Shown piece by piece: positions 1-11,600 of a stretch of 64,000 nucleotides of DNA (position 1 is its first letter; each line of letters starts with the position of its first letter). Made by a program: the position numbers and the translations under genes. The notes under the pieces are model-generated. The model did no database searches. It was given only the letters and a program-made list of their open reading frames with translations, and had not been told where the DNA came from. Source of the stretch: Mugil cephalus (lineage: Eukaryota; Chordata; Actinopteri; Mugiliformes; Mugilidae); NCBI RefSeq assembly GCF_022458985.1, contig NC_061771.1, positions 10,542,501 to 10,606,500 of the forward strand, read 5' to 3'.

Positions 1-882
1 ACATCAGAGAAACTAAATTAAACTGAGGGTTGTAACCATGATGGGCCTGAGAGATTTAATGCGGTATGATGCGGTGCCCAATAGGAGCGTCCGATACGTG
101 ACGTGAACGCAGCATCTTCAGGAAACACCGTCGCCACTGATTTCCTTCAATTCACTCCTGACCCACAAGGTCCTAATTTAAATCATGTTAAGATATTTCA
201 GTTTAAAAACTATTTTTACTTATCAAAGACATTTTCACAAAACCAATGGCTCTAGAGATTTGTATTTCTCTTCCTTAACCCTAACATCACTGCGCTGATG
301 AGGACACTGGGTCAGAACGAGCGTTGTCATCATTCATGGTGGAACGTCAGCATGAGGAGCTAGTTCTGTTCATGCACAAGCAATATTTTCATGTTCTGCT
401 TGATGGGATGGGAAATATACGCAACAGGGTTGCCTAGGCAACCATTAGAGGGGGACTGTCAGCAACAAAGACACGGGAGTTGCTTTATATGTGGACAGGG
501 GCATAAATAACAGACGAGGCCATTTCTTCAGACATATGATGACATATTAAAGCTATGCGACTTCATTTCTGAAAACATCAGCAAACACGTTGCAACTTTC
601 CAAAAATTTCCACTTACAGGGTTATGACTACCACAAGAGGGCGCCACTCACATGAACTCCATGTGAGGTTTTTAAACGAATCCACAACCAACCAGCAATC
701 TTTAAAATGAGTCCTTTCCATTAAATCTGCCTCTTGGATACGAGCTGTGAACACAACACTAACACTGTCCGTTTCTACAGAGCAACATGTTGTGTTCATG
801 GTCATGTGATGAGTCCAACACTCCCATGGTGACTTCTTTTAGGTTTAATGTGTGTGTAGCTGCCAGTTCACACTATTGAAGC
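1..882. other. Flank beyond the canx reading frame; no gene seen
   Basis: No coding exon is recognisable on either strand. If canx uses a splice donor near 969 (see canx), this stretch is its last intron. If it stops at 883, this is 3' UTR or downstream DNA. I looked on the minus strand for the conserved basic calnexin C-terminus and did not find it. The only notable sequence is the palindromic RFX-type site at 428-443. Confidence 0.5.
428..443. promoter_or_regulatory. Perfect palindromic X-box (RFX-type site)
   Basis: The 16 bases GGTTGCCTAGGCAACC form a perfect inverted repeat. They contain GTTGCC-TA-GGCAAC, an exact match to the X-box consensus for RFX transcription factors. RFX sites usually lie in promoters or enhancers of cilium and neuronal or immune genes. 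Which gene this one would serve is not visible. Function is inferred from the motif only. Confidence 0.45.
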
Positions 883-3800
883 TCATCTACAGCTCTTAAA
901 ATATATCCCACATCGTTTAGAGCGATCGTTTCCTGAACATGTCATTGATTTTCTCATCTCAACACCAACCTCGTCTTCTGATGTCCTCTCGGGAGCTTTG
1001 CTTTCATCTTCTCCCTCTTCCTCGTCCTCCTCCTCCTCCTCTTCTTCTTCCCCCTCCTCCTCCTCCTCTGCTTCATCATCATCATCCTCATCATCATCAC
1101 CCTCTAGATTGTCCCCTCTTTCATCTGCGCCATCGTCCTCATCCTCAGCTTCTTCTGCTGCTGTAGACGGGGGGAGAGTGAAAGGTGAAGAATTACGACG
1201 CCGCACAGAGCAGCAGTAAAACTTCCAAGACAATACAGATGTCCTGTGTTTGACCTCCTCACCTGCAGCTGGTGCTCCGTCTGTGGCCTCAGCCGCTTTG
1301 TCTTCCTCTTCTGCTGCTGCTGCGTCCTCTTCCTCCTCCTCCTCCTCCTCCTCCTCCTCTACATCAGCCTGGGGTAGATCCACCTTTTTGTACCTGTAGT
1401 CATCCTCTGATTTCTAGGGCAGAAACGGGAGACAGTTTCACAGTTCAAGACAGATTTCTGCTGCGCGAACATGAGCGCGCGTCTAAAATGAGCTCTCGGT
1501 ACCTTCGGCCAGCAGAAGAGGACGGCCAGACCTACGGGCAGGCCCACCGTGAGCACGTATATCACCCAGAGCCACGGCCGCTCCTCCGCTGCCATCATCA
1601 GCTGAGCGAAAATCCCCGGCTGTGGAGAAACGGGGACGGGGAAAGAAAGCGAATTAAAGGCCAGGAACAATCTGGGAGCACCTCTTCAGTCGTCCCTCAC
1701 GGAAATGTGACGGCTCTACGATAAGCTCTATGCACCCGGCGACGCTGTGCGTGTGCCGCTCTGCTCCTGCTGCTCGTGTATAAGGCAGCAAACTAACCTC
1801 GTTAGCGCTGGCCACCAGTTTCTTCAGCCCCCAGCTGTCAGAGGCCCAGCGGTCGGCCACCTCCTTGTGAGAGGTGATAATGAAGTTGTCGAAGTAGATG
1901 TCCGAGGTCATGGACCACAGCTCCAGCCCCAGGGCCTTGAATGGCGTCATCCTGAATGGCTGCAGATCCTCGAAATACTCCGGGTTAATGATCTTACGTG
2001 GCTTCCAGACTCCCTTCAGAGAGGACAGATTGGGGGAAACAATTAGAAGGAAAGGACACGTCGGCAGCTGCAGCGCCGACAGAAAAGTCTGTTTGTAGAA
2101 GTGAAAGACAGCACATCCAAGCGCTGCAACAGCAGATAGAGGTTCCCATGAAAGCTGAAGATCAGCCGTTACCTGATAGTTAGGATTATCCACCAGAGGA
2201 GCTTTCCACTTGCCCTTGTACAGAGGGTTGTTGATCATGGGGCGCTTCCACTCCCCGCAGCCAGGAGCAGTCTCACAGGCCGGGTTAGGGATCTGCGGGG
2301 CCTCCCACTCTCCGTCCATCTCCTCGTCCCTGCACACAGACGGGGGACACACATGGACGAGCCGTCAGGCTGCATCGCTGCTCATCGGAATCAACACGGT
2401 TCAAAGGCCAGATGGAGTAAACGTCTTTACCAGTCTTCTGGTTTCTCGGCATTAGGGTCGGGGACAAAATCTCTTTCATCGTGCAGCCAGCCCTCGGGCT
2501 TCATGGCGTCAGGGTCCTCGATCTTTGCAGGTGCATCCTCGTCCCTTGGGCACACAAGCATATTTACTAAGATCGCTCATGTAGCTCCGTTTAAAGGAGC
2601 CCATTCTGGGACAATACTATCACTACATACATGCCCTTTTTTTACTACTTACTCTAGCCTAGAAATGACATCATCATTTTCTCAGATCATAATCAGAAAA
2701 CGGAAACCATCAAATAAAATAATCAAATGATCCAACAAGAAAACATGGAAGTGCCCGCTGCACTTCTCGTGGTTTACGCCAGAGTCTCATTATGAACGGT
2801 TGAAGATGTCAGCTGATAGGCTCTGCCTGTCAACTAGTGAGCGTTACCAGTCATCAGGCTTGACGGCCTCCGGGTCGGGAATCTTGGCTCTCTCGTCCCA
2901 GTCCTCTGGCTTGGAGTCGTTCGGGTCGTCGATCTCTTTGGGGGGGTTGACTGGAGGCACCACGTCGTGCAGGAGGTTCCCGCGGCTCACGCTCGACTGG
3001 TCGATGAACATCTCATAGCTGTTGTCTGGGTTCAGGACTGAAAAACAACAGCACTGAGCGGATAGTACCAATTATTAAACTGTCAGATAAACACTCGACG
3101 TACCCAAGGTGTAGAGGTGAGTCTTCTTGTCAGTGTAGAACTTCTTCAGATCCACGTCGGCCCTCTTGGCGTGCTTCTCCTCCGTGTCTTTGTTCAGGGG
3201 ATTCTTGTGGCGGAAGATGAAGTGCAGCTTGTAGTCCTCGCCACATTTGTCCGGTCCAAACATGATGGTGTAAGGTGTCCGGTCGTGGAATTGCTCCTGC
3301 GAGGCAGAAGAGAAGATAATGAGATAACGCAGCGTATTTAGTGATACTTTAGTCAAACTTATTGGATGTTTAAAACCTGGAAGACGCTGTCAGTATTTTC
3401 ACAATAACTGATGAGAGGCTACGAGCAGCTGATGCTGTTGCTAAGAGACAGTAAATACTGTAGGTGTCAATGCAGACACCCCCCAACAATTTCCCCTTTC
3501 AAACTCCTTTAAACGTCCCTTATGTTTTTTTTCCTACTGTTCTTGGTTTAACTCACAATAATGCAACTTGCAAACAAATCACCAACACCTACTAGATGAA
3601 TACTTGTGCGTACTAACCAGATTGAGACTGCCGGTGTCTGAGAGCAGTTTGATGTACGCTCCACCGCAGTCGATGCCATCCTGGAAATTCACCTCATACC
3701 TGCAAAACGAGCAAAGCGTTTCAGCAAATCCAGGTCGTTTTTGTTGTTTTCTACACCAGAGACTAAGTGTGTCTGTGAACTCACTGGACGACCAGGGGTT

Positions 3801-5225
3801 CATCCTGGAAGACAAAGGGTTTGTCCAGCATTGCAGCGATGGCATGGTGTTTGGCGCGGGACTTGAGCACCAGGCCCTGGTCTCCTGGAACCTTGTTCTC
3901 CTTCAGCTGCTCAATGGCCCACTTCCCTGCAATTAGAGGAAGATGACTCCTTTCAGTCTGTGAAGGTTCTCAGTCATCCAGCTCATTGCGGAGATAAAAA
4001 CAAACAAAAAAAACTGGCAGGGTTTTTTGAAGGTGCATCACCTTTCGGCCAAGTAGCTTCTCCAGTTCTAAGTGACTGTTTCCCTTTTCCAATGACTGGT
4101 GCTCAGATTCAACCAATCACAGGTAAGTAACTGGCTGTTACAGTACAGACCCAAGTCATGTGGGTTTCAGGTGAGTAACACCCACAGGTGATCTTAAATA
4201 CTCAGAAACATCTTGCCTTCGTTTCAGCTCTGCTGTTTGAAATGAGTTCTTCTAAAAACAGCCCAGGTTTTGTTTTCACAGCCACAGCTATGACTATCAC
4301 TTCTGTGGGTTATGATAATGTTTTCCTAACAGCTCAATCGCTGGTGCGCGTGGTTTCAGACATTAAAGCGTCTCTAGCTGAGGCACTGCGAGGTTGAACC
4401 GCAGCGGCAGCCAACTCGCGTGTTGTTGTGGCAAACAGGAAAGACAAACATTAGCTCCACAATAGTACATCTCTATCCTTTGAATTGCGTGCGTGCGAGA
4501 AAGGCGCTTCTGTGAGAGGTACAGATGAGAAGACACATCTGGTTTAGCAGAGAAGACGAACGCAACGCACCGTCGTATTTGGCGATCTCCTCATCTGCGT
4601 CCTCCTTCATTGTTTTTGACAGCTGCCACCTGCAGATCACAAAACACTTCACGCAATCACACTCTGACCACTGATAGTGTGCGTTTATCCCGGTCACTCA
4701 AGGTCCCCGCATGCACCCAACATCCACACTGTATTTTATTTTTTATTTTTTTTACTCGTGTCAAGCAGTACCTGTCCAGAGATCCATCATCAAATGTGTC
4801 TGCGAAGTACACATCTCCAGTGGGAACAGGAGTCTTGTACGTTACCTGGGGGTATATTAAGATACGTCAGACATGTTTTTAATACAATGTAGCTTCTTCC
4901 AGAGGAACAGGTTTGATTCATATCAGCTCCGTTTATTTGATCTTAACATGATTTATGACCTATGTCCGACCTGGAAGGAGACGTCGGCGTCAGTTCCAGT
5001 CCTCCCGCTCTCTGCGCCCTCGTCCTGTGTCTCATCAGACTGATCCTCATCTGTCACCATGGCTTCCTCCTCTTCCGCCATGAGAGCGTTCAGCTCCTCC
5101 TCGTCCAGGCCCACGTCGTCATCTAAATCCTCGGCTTCCGCCTGCTTCTCGTGGGCTGCCACCGCCGCCACGGCCAGGAGGGACAGGAGCAGCACGCTCC
5201 ATATCCAACCTCTGTCCACCTTCAT
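883..5225 (-). CDS. canx: Calnexin, ER membrane lectin chaperone
   Basis: Calnexin binds monoglucosylated glycoproteins in the ER and aids folding with ERp57. Exons on the minus strand: 5225-4971, 4845-4772, 4629-4571, 3926-3785, 3699-3618, 3296-3104, 3037-2848, 2544-2431, 2329-2173, 2013-1798, 1619-1503, 1413-1263, 1160-883. They join in frame to 675 residues. Residues 1-24 are a signal peptide (hydrophobic core, cleavage near AVAA/HEK). The globular domain contains [20 protein letters not shown]. The P-domain has four motif-1 copies (such as [12 protein letters not shown]) followed by four motif-2 copies ([11 protein letters not shown] to [11 protein letters not shown]), the calnexin pattern. 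A membrane span covers about 509-530, then a long Asp/Glu tail. The start ATG lies directly after an acceptor, so exon 1 is non-coding and upstream. The tail is longer than in human calnexin (592 residues in all). The last 30 or so residues (GVEMRKSM... to stop at 883) are unlike calnexin. A donor at 970/969 right after SEDE suggests that the real final exon lies left of the window. Confidence 0.93.
1000..1380 (-). repeat. Low-complexity GAG/GAT-rich tract coding the acidic tail
   Basis: The minus strand is dominated by GAG, GAA, GAT and GAC triplets (CTC/TCC/ATC on the plus strand). It encodes Glu/Asp runs in the last two canx exons. Such tracts are prone to slippage and length polymorphism. 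The opposite strand shows long open frames of Ser or Pro runs, which are artefacts of the repeat. Confidence 0.8.
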
Positions 5226-6472
5226 CTGCAGCAGGGAGGACAAAAGGGGGCGATAGCAGGAGGGTGAACGCGGTGTGAGATAAGGGGAGGGTGTGAGAAG
5301 CAGAGGAGGGAGTGGTACCGGAGGATAAGTGAGGGGGGGATGGAAGAGAGGGCAGGTGTGAACAAGACACATTTTATTTATGGAGAGCAATGGGGAATGA
5401 GTGTGGTGCCCGTGGTATAAATAGACGAGTACGCAAAAGAATGGAGGTCACATTAGTACACAGTGTTTCAGGTTTTCATAAGATTTCTTTCCAAAAACCT
5501 TTTCTGCTGTGAAATATGACGAGCTCCTTAAGGAGATACCATCTTTTAAAATCTTCCTCTCTGAAATCTCACTTCCTCCTTTCACCTTAACAACCTAAAT
5601 TGTGCACACAACAATGTGCATTCGGATCTATAGAAGTAATCGGATGAACAGTGGCACAATCAGGGATCCGTTGCACCGAGCAGCAGCCCAGGTGACCTCC
5701 TATCGATCAGCCCACACCTGCTCGCTCTCCCTGTGAGCAGCAGGAAGTGAAAAGCATCACTGCGGGCGGCACAGCAGCACGCTTTCCTTAATTTCTAATT
5801 AACTACAGCTCCTGAGCTGCTCTCGTTCTATTTGCTTACAACAGAGCACAGGAGGAGAATCAAAAGCATTGTGATAAACAGGAGGCAGAGATGAAGCGGC
5901 TCTGTGAGGAGAGACGCGCCTCCTTTCTTTACATCTTTGGTCTGGACATGGTGCCTCAGGAGCACAAACACTGACGGCATAAATTCTACAGAGCTGCTGC
6001 ATTTCTGCTGCTCAGAATGAAGTTGAGATATTAAATGCAGTTAATCATTTCTGGATGAACAGTCGGCTTGTTCAGGAGTGAGAGGCCAGTTTCCTCTCTG
6101 CCTTTTCTAACCACAGACAAACTGTGTCCAACGGGGTTCTTTATCTACAGGCAAACGCGAGCATGCCTTTAGCTGTGAACGCACCACAGACTTTATCTTG
6201 TGTGGTCACACGTCAGGGACTATGCACCGAGCCAAGGTTAGAACTCGATGGAGTGGGACTAGGTTAAAATATAGCTTTCAGATAAAAGCAATAAAACAAC
6301 ATTCCTCACCGACATAATGATATAATCTAAATTCCAAATCCTGCATTAGTCGTTTGTTTCACTAAATCCTCTGTTTCTGTTATTGAACCTACCCTACAGA
6401 ATAAGAGGCTAAAATATTAGGAATACGAGTCCCCAGTAAACTGGCAAGTGAGCATATAACAATGTAAACATG
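5226..6472. other. canx intron 1 / 5' flank; nothing recognised
   Basis: This lies between the first coding exon of canx and a transposon relic. A polypyrimidine-like tract (purine-rich on the plus strand, 5230-5350) precedes the canx acceptor. I see no coding exon, RNA gene or complete repeat in the rest. Confidence 0.5.
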
Positions 6473-6892
6473 CACCAATCAGCCACAACAAAACTACCGT
6501 GCTAATGCTGTGTTCAGTTCTGACATGGGCCTTCAAAGGATGTCCTGCGGTGTCTGTCACCACGACGGCAGTAAAGGGAGCGCTATGAGTTAAGAGGAGG
6601 GGTCTCTGCGGATCAGGCTTATTCCAGTACGTCTCAAAGATGCTCGATCAGTTTGGGATCTAGGGAATGTGGAGGCCAGGTCGACACCTTGTGCTGTTTT
6701 CAGGTATTTTAAGACGCCTTTGTGGCTCAGTAGGACGCAGGACGGCTCCCGTCGCCACAGGACTGGCGTTGCTATGGGGTCAGCAATAATTTTAAGGTGG
6801 GCGTCTAAGTACCATCCATACAAGTGCCAGGTTACAAAACAGAGCGTTGCATTGTAACATGTTATTCACTCTATTTTGCCATCAGGTGCATA
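6473..6892. mobile_element. Degenerate Tc1/mariner-like element relic
   Basis: It begins with a decayed terminus (caccaatcagccacaac) related to the ends at 9224, 13605 and 47910. It then carries an internal piece (agatgctcgatcagtttggg, gtggaggccaggtcgacacc) that I recognise from a common teleost Tc1-like family. It ends in a decayed tattcactctattttgccat segment. No transposase frame is left. Boundaries are approximate. Confidence 0.6.
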
Positions 6893-7738
6893 TATGAATT
6901 CATCTCATCATGTTCAGGATCTGCCTTGACACCGACTTGCAGTATATAAATAAAAACTGAATGAAACTGAACTTCACCAGTCTTAATGATGTGGCCGATC
7001 GGAATACACAGCTGGGCCTTTGTATGCTTACAAACAGAAATCTGGAGGTCACACCTAAAATGAGCTGCAGGGACACGCTGATAACATCTGCCCAGATGTC
7101 AGTCCAACGGATACATTTAGCTGGATCTAACCAAACAGCTGTAAGATTATCACCAGCCACAACCGTTAACACCAAATGTAGGCAAAGGGACAAGTTGTGT
7201 TATCCAGTGTAAGTGTGTGGTAAAAAAAAAACAAAAAACAAATAGGCCACTCTTACGCTTCCACAGAAGTGCGCTGCAGCCACATCCCTTCTCGGCCCCC
7301 AGTTGATGCTAAATAAGCAGGTTTTCCGCTCCTAATCTTCATCTCGGTTCTAGAAGAAGCTAGATGTTGTAATAACGCATGCACTGGGAAATTAAGGTCA
7401 CAGGACAGAGGCGTGGAGCTAACATGGCTGCCAGAGAACACTGCTACGTCCAAACTCTTTTTAGATGAATGACTCTGGCTAATGGAAGCTAATGCTATCT
7501 AGCCCGGACGGCGCGCCAACCCCCACACGGCAAACGTTAGCATCACATCAGATTAACTAGTAAACTAATGGGCTTATAACACATGCGCCCCCTAATTAAA
7601 ACGGGCGCTGGCGTTTGAAACACAAACAACATTTGTATAAGTCACATGCGAAGAAAAGAGTCCCGTTACATTGCATAGCAACGGTTAGCCTGCTGAATAG
7701 CGGGGACGGACAGATTGAATGGGCGCACATAAACAAAC
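6893..7738. other. canx 5' region between relic and probable first exon
   Basis: It is probably within the first intron of canx. No coding exon is recognisable. An A-rich stretch lies near 7221-7240. Confidence 0.4.
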
Positions 7739-7960
7739 CTTAGGAGAGGAAAATATACGATAAAACTGCGTCCTCCGTCAAACAGGCAGAGGAGAAATCT
7801 TGCGCGTTGGGCCCGCTGAGGTCTCGCAGTGAAGTACGGCTTTGAGGACCTCGGGTCTCGGATGGAGAGGCTGGACCGACTGTAGGTGACAGGTTTGGCA
7901 GCCGGCCGGAATAACGGTGCGAGGCTGGAGTCCCCTGCAAACTGAGCATGCGTAGTTCGC
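7739..7960 (-). promoter_or_regulatory. canx: Probable non-coding first exon and promoter of canx
   Basis: The coding start of canx sits exactly at an acceptor, so an upstream non-coding exon is expected. On the minus strand a donor AAG|GTTTGT lies at 7739/7738. The 200 bases before it are GC- and CpG-rich, unlike the surrounding AT-rich DNA, and include an NRF1-like gagcatgcgtagttcgcgc near 7945-7963. The 5' end of the exon cannot be set. The donor is acceptable but not strong, so this is an inference from position, composition and splice signal. Confidence 0.35.
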
Positions 7961-8584
7961 GCAGATGTACAGCGTGAATGGTGCCTTCATCATCTGTACA
8001 AATCATAAGAAACAATAGCTTTCAGTGATGTCGACGTTGTTAAAAAGTTTTTTTGTGTTATTGTTGCATTTAATACAAATCGTATTGCATTTTTTAAATT
8101 ATTCCATACACTACTTACATTTATTTCAAACTCACGGTGTAAAAACGTCGAAGTAGACATTCTATTAATAATATTTAGATTGGACTATATTTCAAATAAA
8201 ATAGCTATAAAAAAACACTAACTTTTCTTTTAGATCATTTTATTCAAAGCTTTCTGCCTAGTAAACTTTAAACAGCATTGAGAGGTTATTTTTTTTACTC
8301 GATGGTTGTTGTAGCTCTAAATTATGCCAAAGGGTCAGAAGTAGCGAGTTGCTGAAACGAGTCTAAATTACGAGCTACATTTAATGCATCATACAATTGA
8401 GCTGCACTAGCATTTCAAAGTAAAAGCTAATTACTATTAAATTCTACAATGTGTTATGATTCTTGCAATACAATATAAAAAATAGGCATAATAATTTGAA
8501 AATTTAAACGTAATAATGACCCCAAGTAACACAAATACATACATAAAACACACATATATTTTGCCGCTTTTAATATGGCATATG
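7961..8584. other. AT-rich intergenic spacer between canx and exosc9
   Basis: It is AT-rich DNA between the probable canx first exon and the exosc9 promoter. No gene, tRNA or clear repeat is seen. Confidence 0.5.
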
Positions 8585-8674
8585 TTTTTCACTTCCGGGC
8601 TAGAGGTCAGTCAATGTTGATGGCGGCCACATGCTCTTTTTAGAAGTGAGTGGAACCGTATAAAAACACGCAGA
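8585..8674 (+). promoter_or_regulatory. exosc9: exosc9 core promoter / 5' UTR with ETS and YY1 sites
   Basis: There is an ETS site (acttccgg, 8591-8598) and, about 20 bases on, a YY1-type element (gatggcggcca, 8619-8629). The pair is typical of TATA-less housekeeping promoters at the start site. The YY1 element contains ATG codons. One, at 8614, opens a nine-codon upstream frame closed by TAG at 8641, ahead of the main start at 8675. Whether it is in the mRNA depends on the exact start site. Confidence 0.6.
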
Positions 8675-11600
8675 ATGAAGGACACGCCGCTGTCCAACTG
8701 TGAGCGGGATTTCTTGCTTAAAGCCATCGAAGAGAAGAAGGTGCGCTTGTTTCTCAACGAGTCCCTCTTTATACTAACAACACCGATTCTTTCAGGAGAT
8801 GTTCCTGTACAATGGTTTACTAATGTTCTCCTGCGCTGTTCCTGCAGCGGCTCGATGGACGACAGACATATGACTACAGGAGGATAAAGATCTCGTTTGG
8901 GACTGACTATGGATGCTGCTTCGTGGATCTGGGAAAAACCAGGTGAACCTGTGGCCAAGTGTTTATAAATTCTCTGCTGAAAACTAATAGTCTGTAGTTT
9001 TCTGGTAAACTTTCACTCTGTCGTCCAGAACACATGATGTGATCCTTGTCAAAGTCTCCTTTCACTAATCCAGTTTTCCCGCTCCTAACATCAACTCTGG
9101 GAACAAAACCCTCTCTTTCTGCCTGACACATCCCAGTCACTGACAGGAGTCATAATAATAACCAGATCACCACTATTATTCTCGTCACCTGCCAGTGGCC
9201 ATAATGTTATGGCTGACCGGTGTATGTAAATGTGCTGCCTTCCACAGGGTCATGGCCCAGGTGTCCTGTGAGCTGGTGGCTCCAAAAGAGAATCGACCAA
9301 ACGAGGGGATCATGTTCTTCAACATCGAGCTGTCTCCGTTGGCCTCTCCGGGATTCGAGCAGGGAAGGTGAGGACAAACTGAAGAGACGGTGTTTGTGTT
9401 TAACTCCACGTCATATGGTTTTGTTTAAGGGACGCGTTTGGAGTTTGTGTGTGTGTGTGCTTCGTTAAGTCCATCTGTTGGAGCAGTAAATCATCTCTGT
9501 CTCCAGACAGTCTGAGCTGTCAGTGAAGCTCAACAGACAGCTGGAGCGATGCCTGAGGAACTCCAAGTGTATTGATACCGAGTCCCTGTGTGTGGTGTCT
9601 GGAGAGAAGGTAACACACACACATACATACATTAATATAGTAGCTTGTAGCAGAAAGGAACCGAACCCTTTTGTGCTGATGTGTGCGTCTAATCAGGTGT
9701 GGCAGATCAGAGTGGATGTTCACATGCTGAATAATGATGGGAACCTGATGGACGCTTCCAGCATCGCCGCCATCACCGCTCTTAGCCACTTCAAACGGCC
9801 CGATGTCGCCATCCAGGGAGAGGAAGTCACGTTGGTGAGTCAGCAGCCGCTTCGTTAAACCCAGAGTTTTCTTTAACTTTTTTTTCTGCGTCTGTCCACA
9901 TACTTAAACACCACAGGGTGTCAACGTTATATGAGGTTGATGCAGTTATATTCTTGCAGCTGAATATTTTATTGTGTCAGTGTGTGTGTGCGTGTCCATC
10001 ACCTGCCCTCCATGGGAGCTAGTTTCTTGATCTTTATTGAGTGGCAGGAAGGGCAGCGCTACACCTTAGTGAATAGAGGGGGGAAACAAAGGACAGAGAA
10101 GATGTGGCAGGATGGATGGAGGAAGAGAGGCATGTGGTGCTAGGTCAAAGAAAGGGCACATAGTGATGGAGTGAAGAACAGTTCTCATCGGGGGACTCAT
10201 CAATTCTTGTTCTGTCCTTTTGTTGTGTTTGTATCCTCAGTACAGTCCAGAGGAGAGAGACCCCATTCCTCTGAGCATCTACCACATGCCCATCAGCGTC
10301 AGCTTCTCCTTCTTCCAGCAAGGGTGAGACGTCACATTTCAATTCAGCATGTTATATTTATTTTATTATTTTTATTAAATGATATCGTATCTTAAATGTA
10401 AGTCCGCTGTAACTTGGGTAAGTGGGGCCATGTCTTCATGTTTCTCTGCCTACGGGACATCCCTTGGAGAGGAGGACGAGGACCAGTAAAGACTGCATAA
10501 ACTTTAACAGACACAACTAAACAACACAAAGCAGGGTAGACAGTGTAACACAAAAACTATGAGAAAAAAAAATCTAGATGAATAAAAGCTCCAAGAGTCT
10601 GTGTTCGTGTACAGTGCAGTCGAATCTAGACACTGAAAGAATCAATCGACATGTTACCAAGGCTAACTATGATCCATCAGACCCTTCACGTTCATTAATT
10701 CATCCACTTCTTTAAGACCTCCACCACCCAAACAAATTAGCTTATAAGCATTAGATCAGCTGCCAGTGACGTGCAGACATTAAGGGACGAGCAGTCTGTC
10801 TTTATTTGACATAACGGTGGTTCTGAGTGGTCCGCTCCGTGTGACTAAGAGCATCTGGTAAATTCTCTCTGCAGCACCTACCTGCTGGTGGATCCGTGTG
10901 AGCGCGAGGAGCGAGTGATGGACGGCCTGCTGATGATCGCCATGAACAAACACCGGGAAATCTGCTCCATCCAGTCCAGTGGTGGCATCATGTTGCTCAA
11001 AGAGCAGGTCAGAGGACGCCGTGTGTTGGCATTGGATTGTTTTTGAAAGTGTTGGTAACAATTAACATTTGGTCTAGTTGTAGTCTTTTTAAAAAGATTT
11101 TTGGGGGAAAAAAGCATCTCCATCTATTGAACAGAAGTTATTGTACGATTGATTGATTGATTTTTTTTTTATTGTTGAAGGTCATGAGATGCAGTAAAAT
11201 AGCCAGCGTCAAAGTGTCTGAAATCACAGAGCTCATCAACCAAGCCCTGATGAATGACAAAAAGGCCAGGTGAGTGGAAATGTAATCGCAGTAATAAACC
11301 CCTGCAGTATTTTCAGGAGCTAAATAAAAATATCACATTTTAATCTTTCCAGGAAGGAAGGCAGTAGGTGTGGCTTCGCAGAGTCGATGCCTCAAGAGCG
11401 AATCACCGCCCTGAAAATAGAAGAGACTCCCGTGGAGATGGCAGACGTGACGGAAAAAGCCAGCGACATCGTCCAGAAATCGGAAGCCCCGCCTCAGACG
11501 TATCCTGAGCTGATTAACCACAGAGGAAATGTATTTTCTTGTCTGTCAATTTGCTGTTAGGACAATAACTTAACTGCACAAATCAGCGTGCCGTCCCCGT

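Noticed and set aside
939-1219. Plus-strand frames made of Ser or Pro/His runs
   Set aside because: They are the antisense of the canx acidic-tail repeat; low complexity, no start context and no family.
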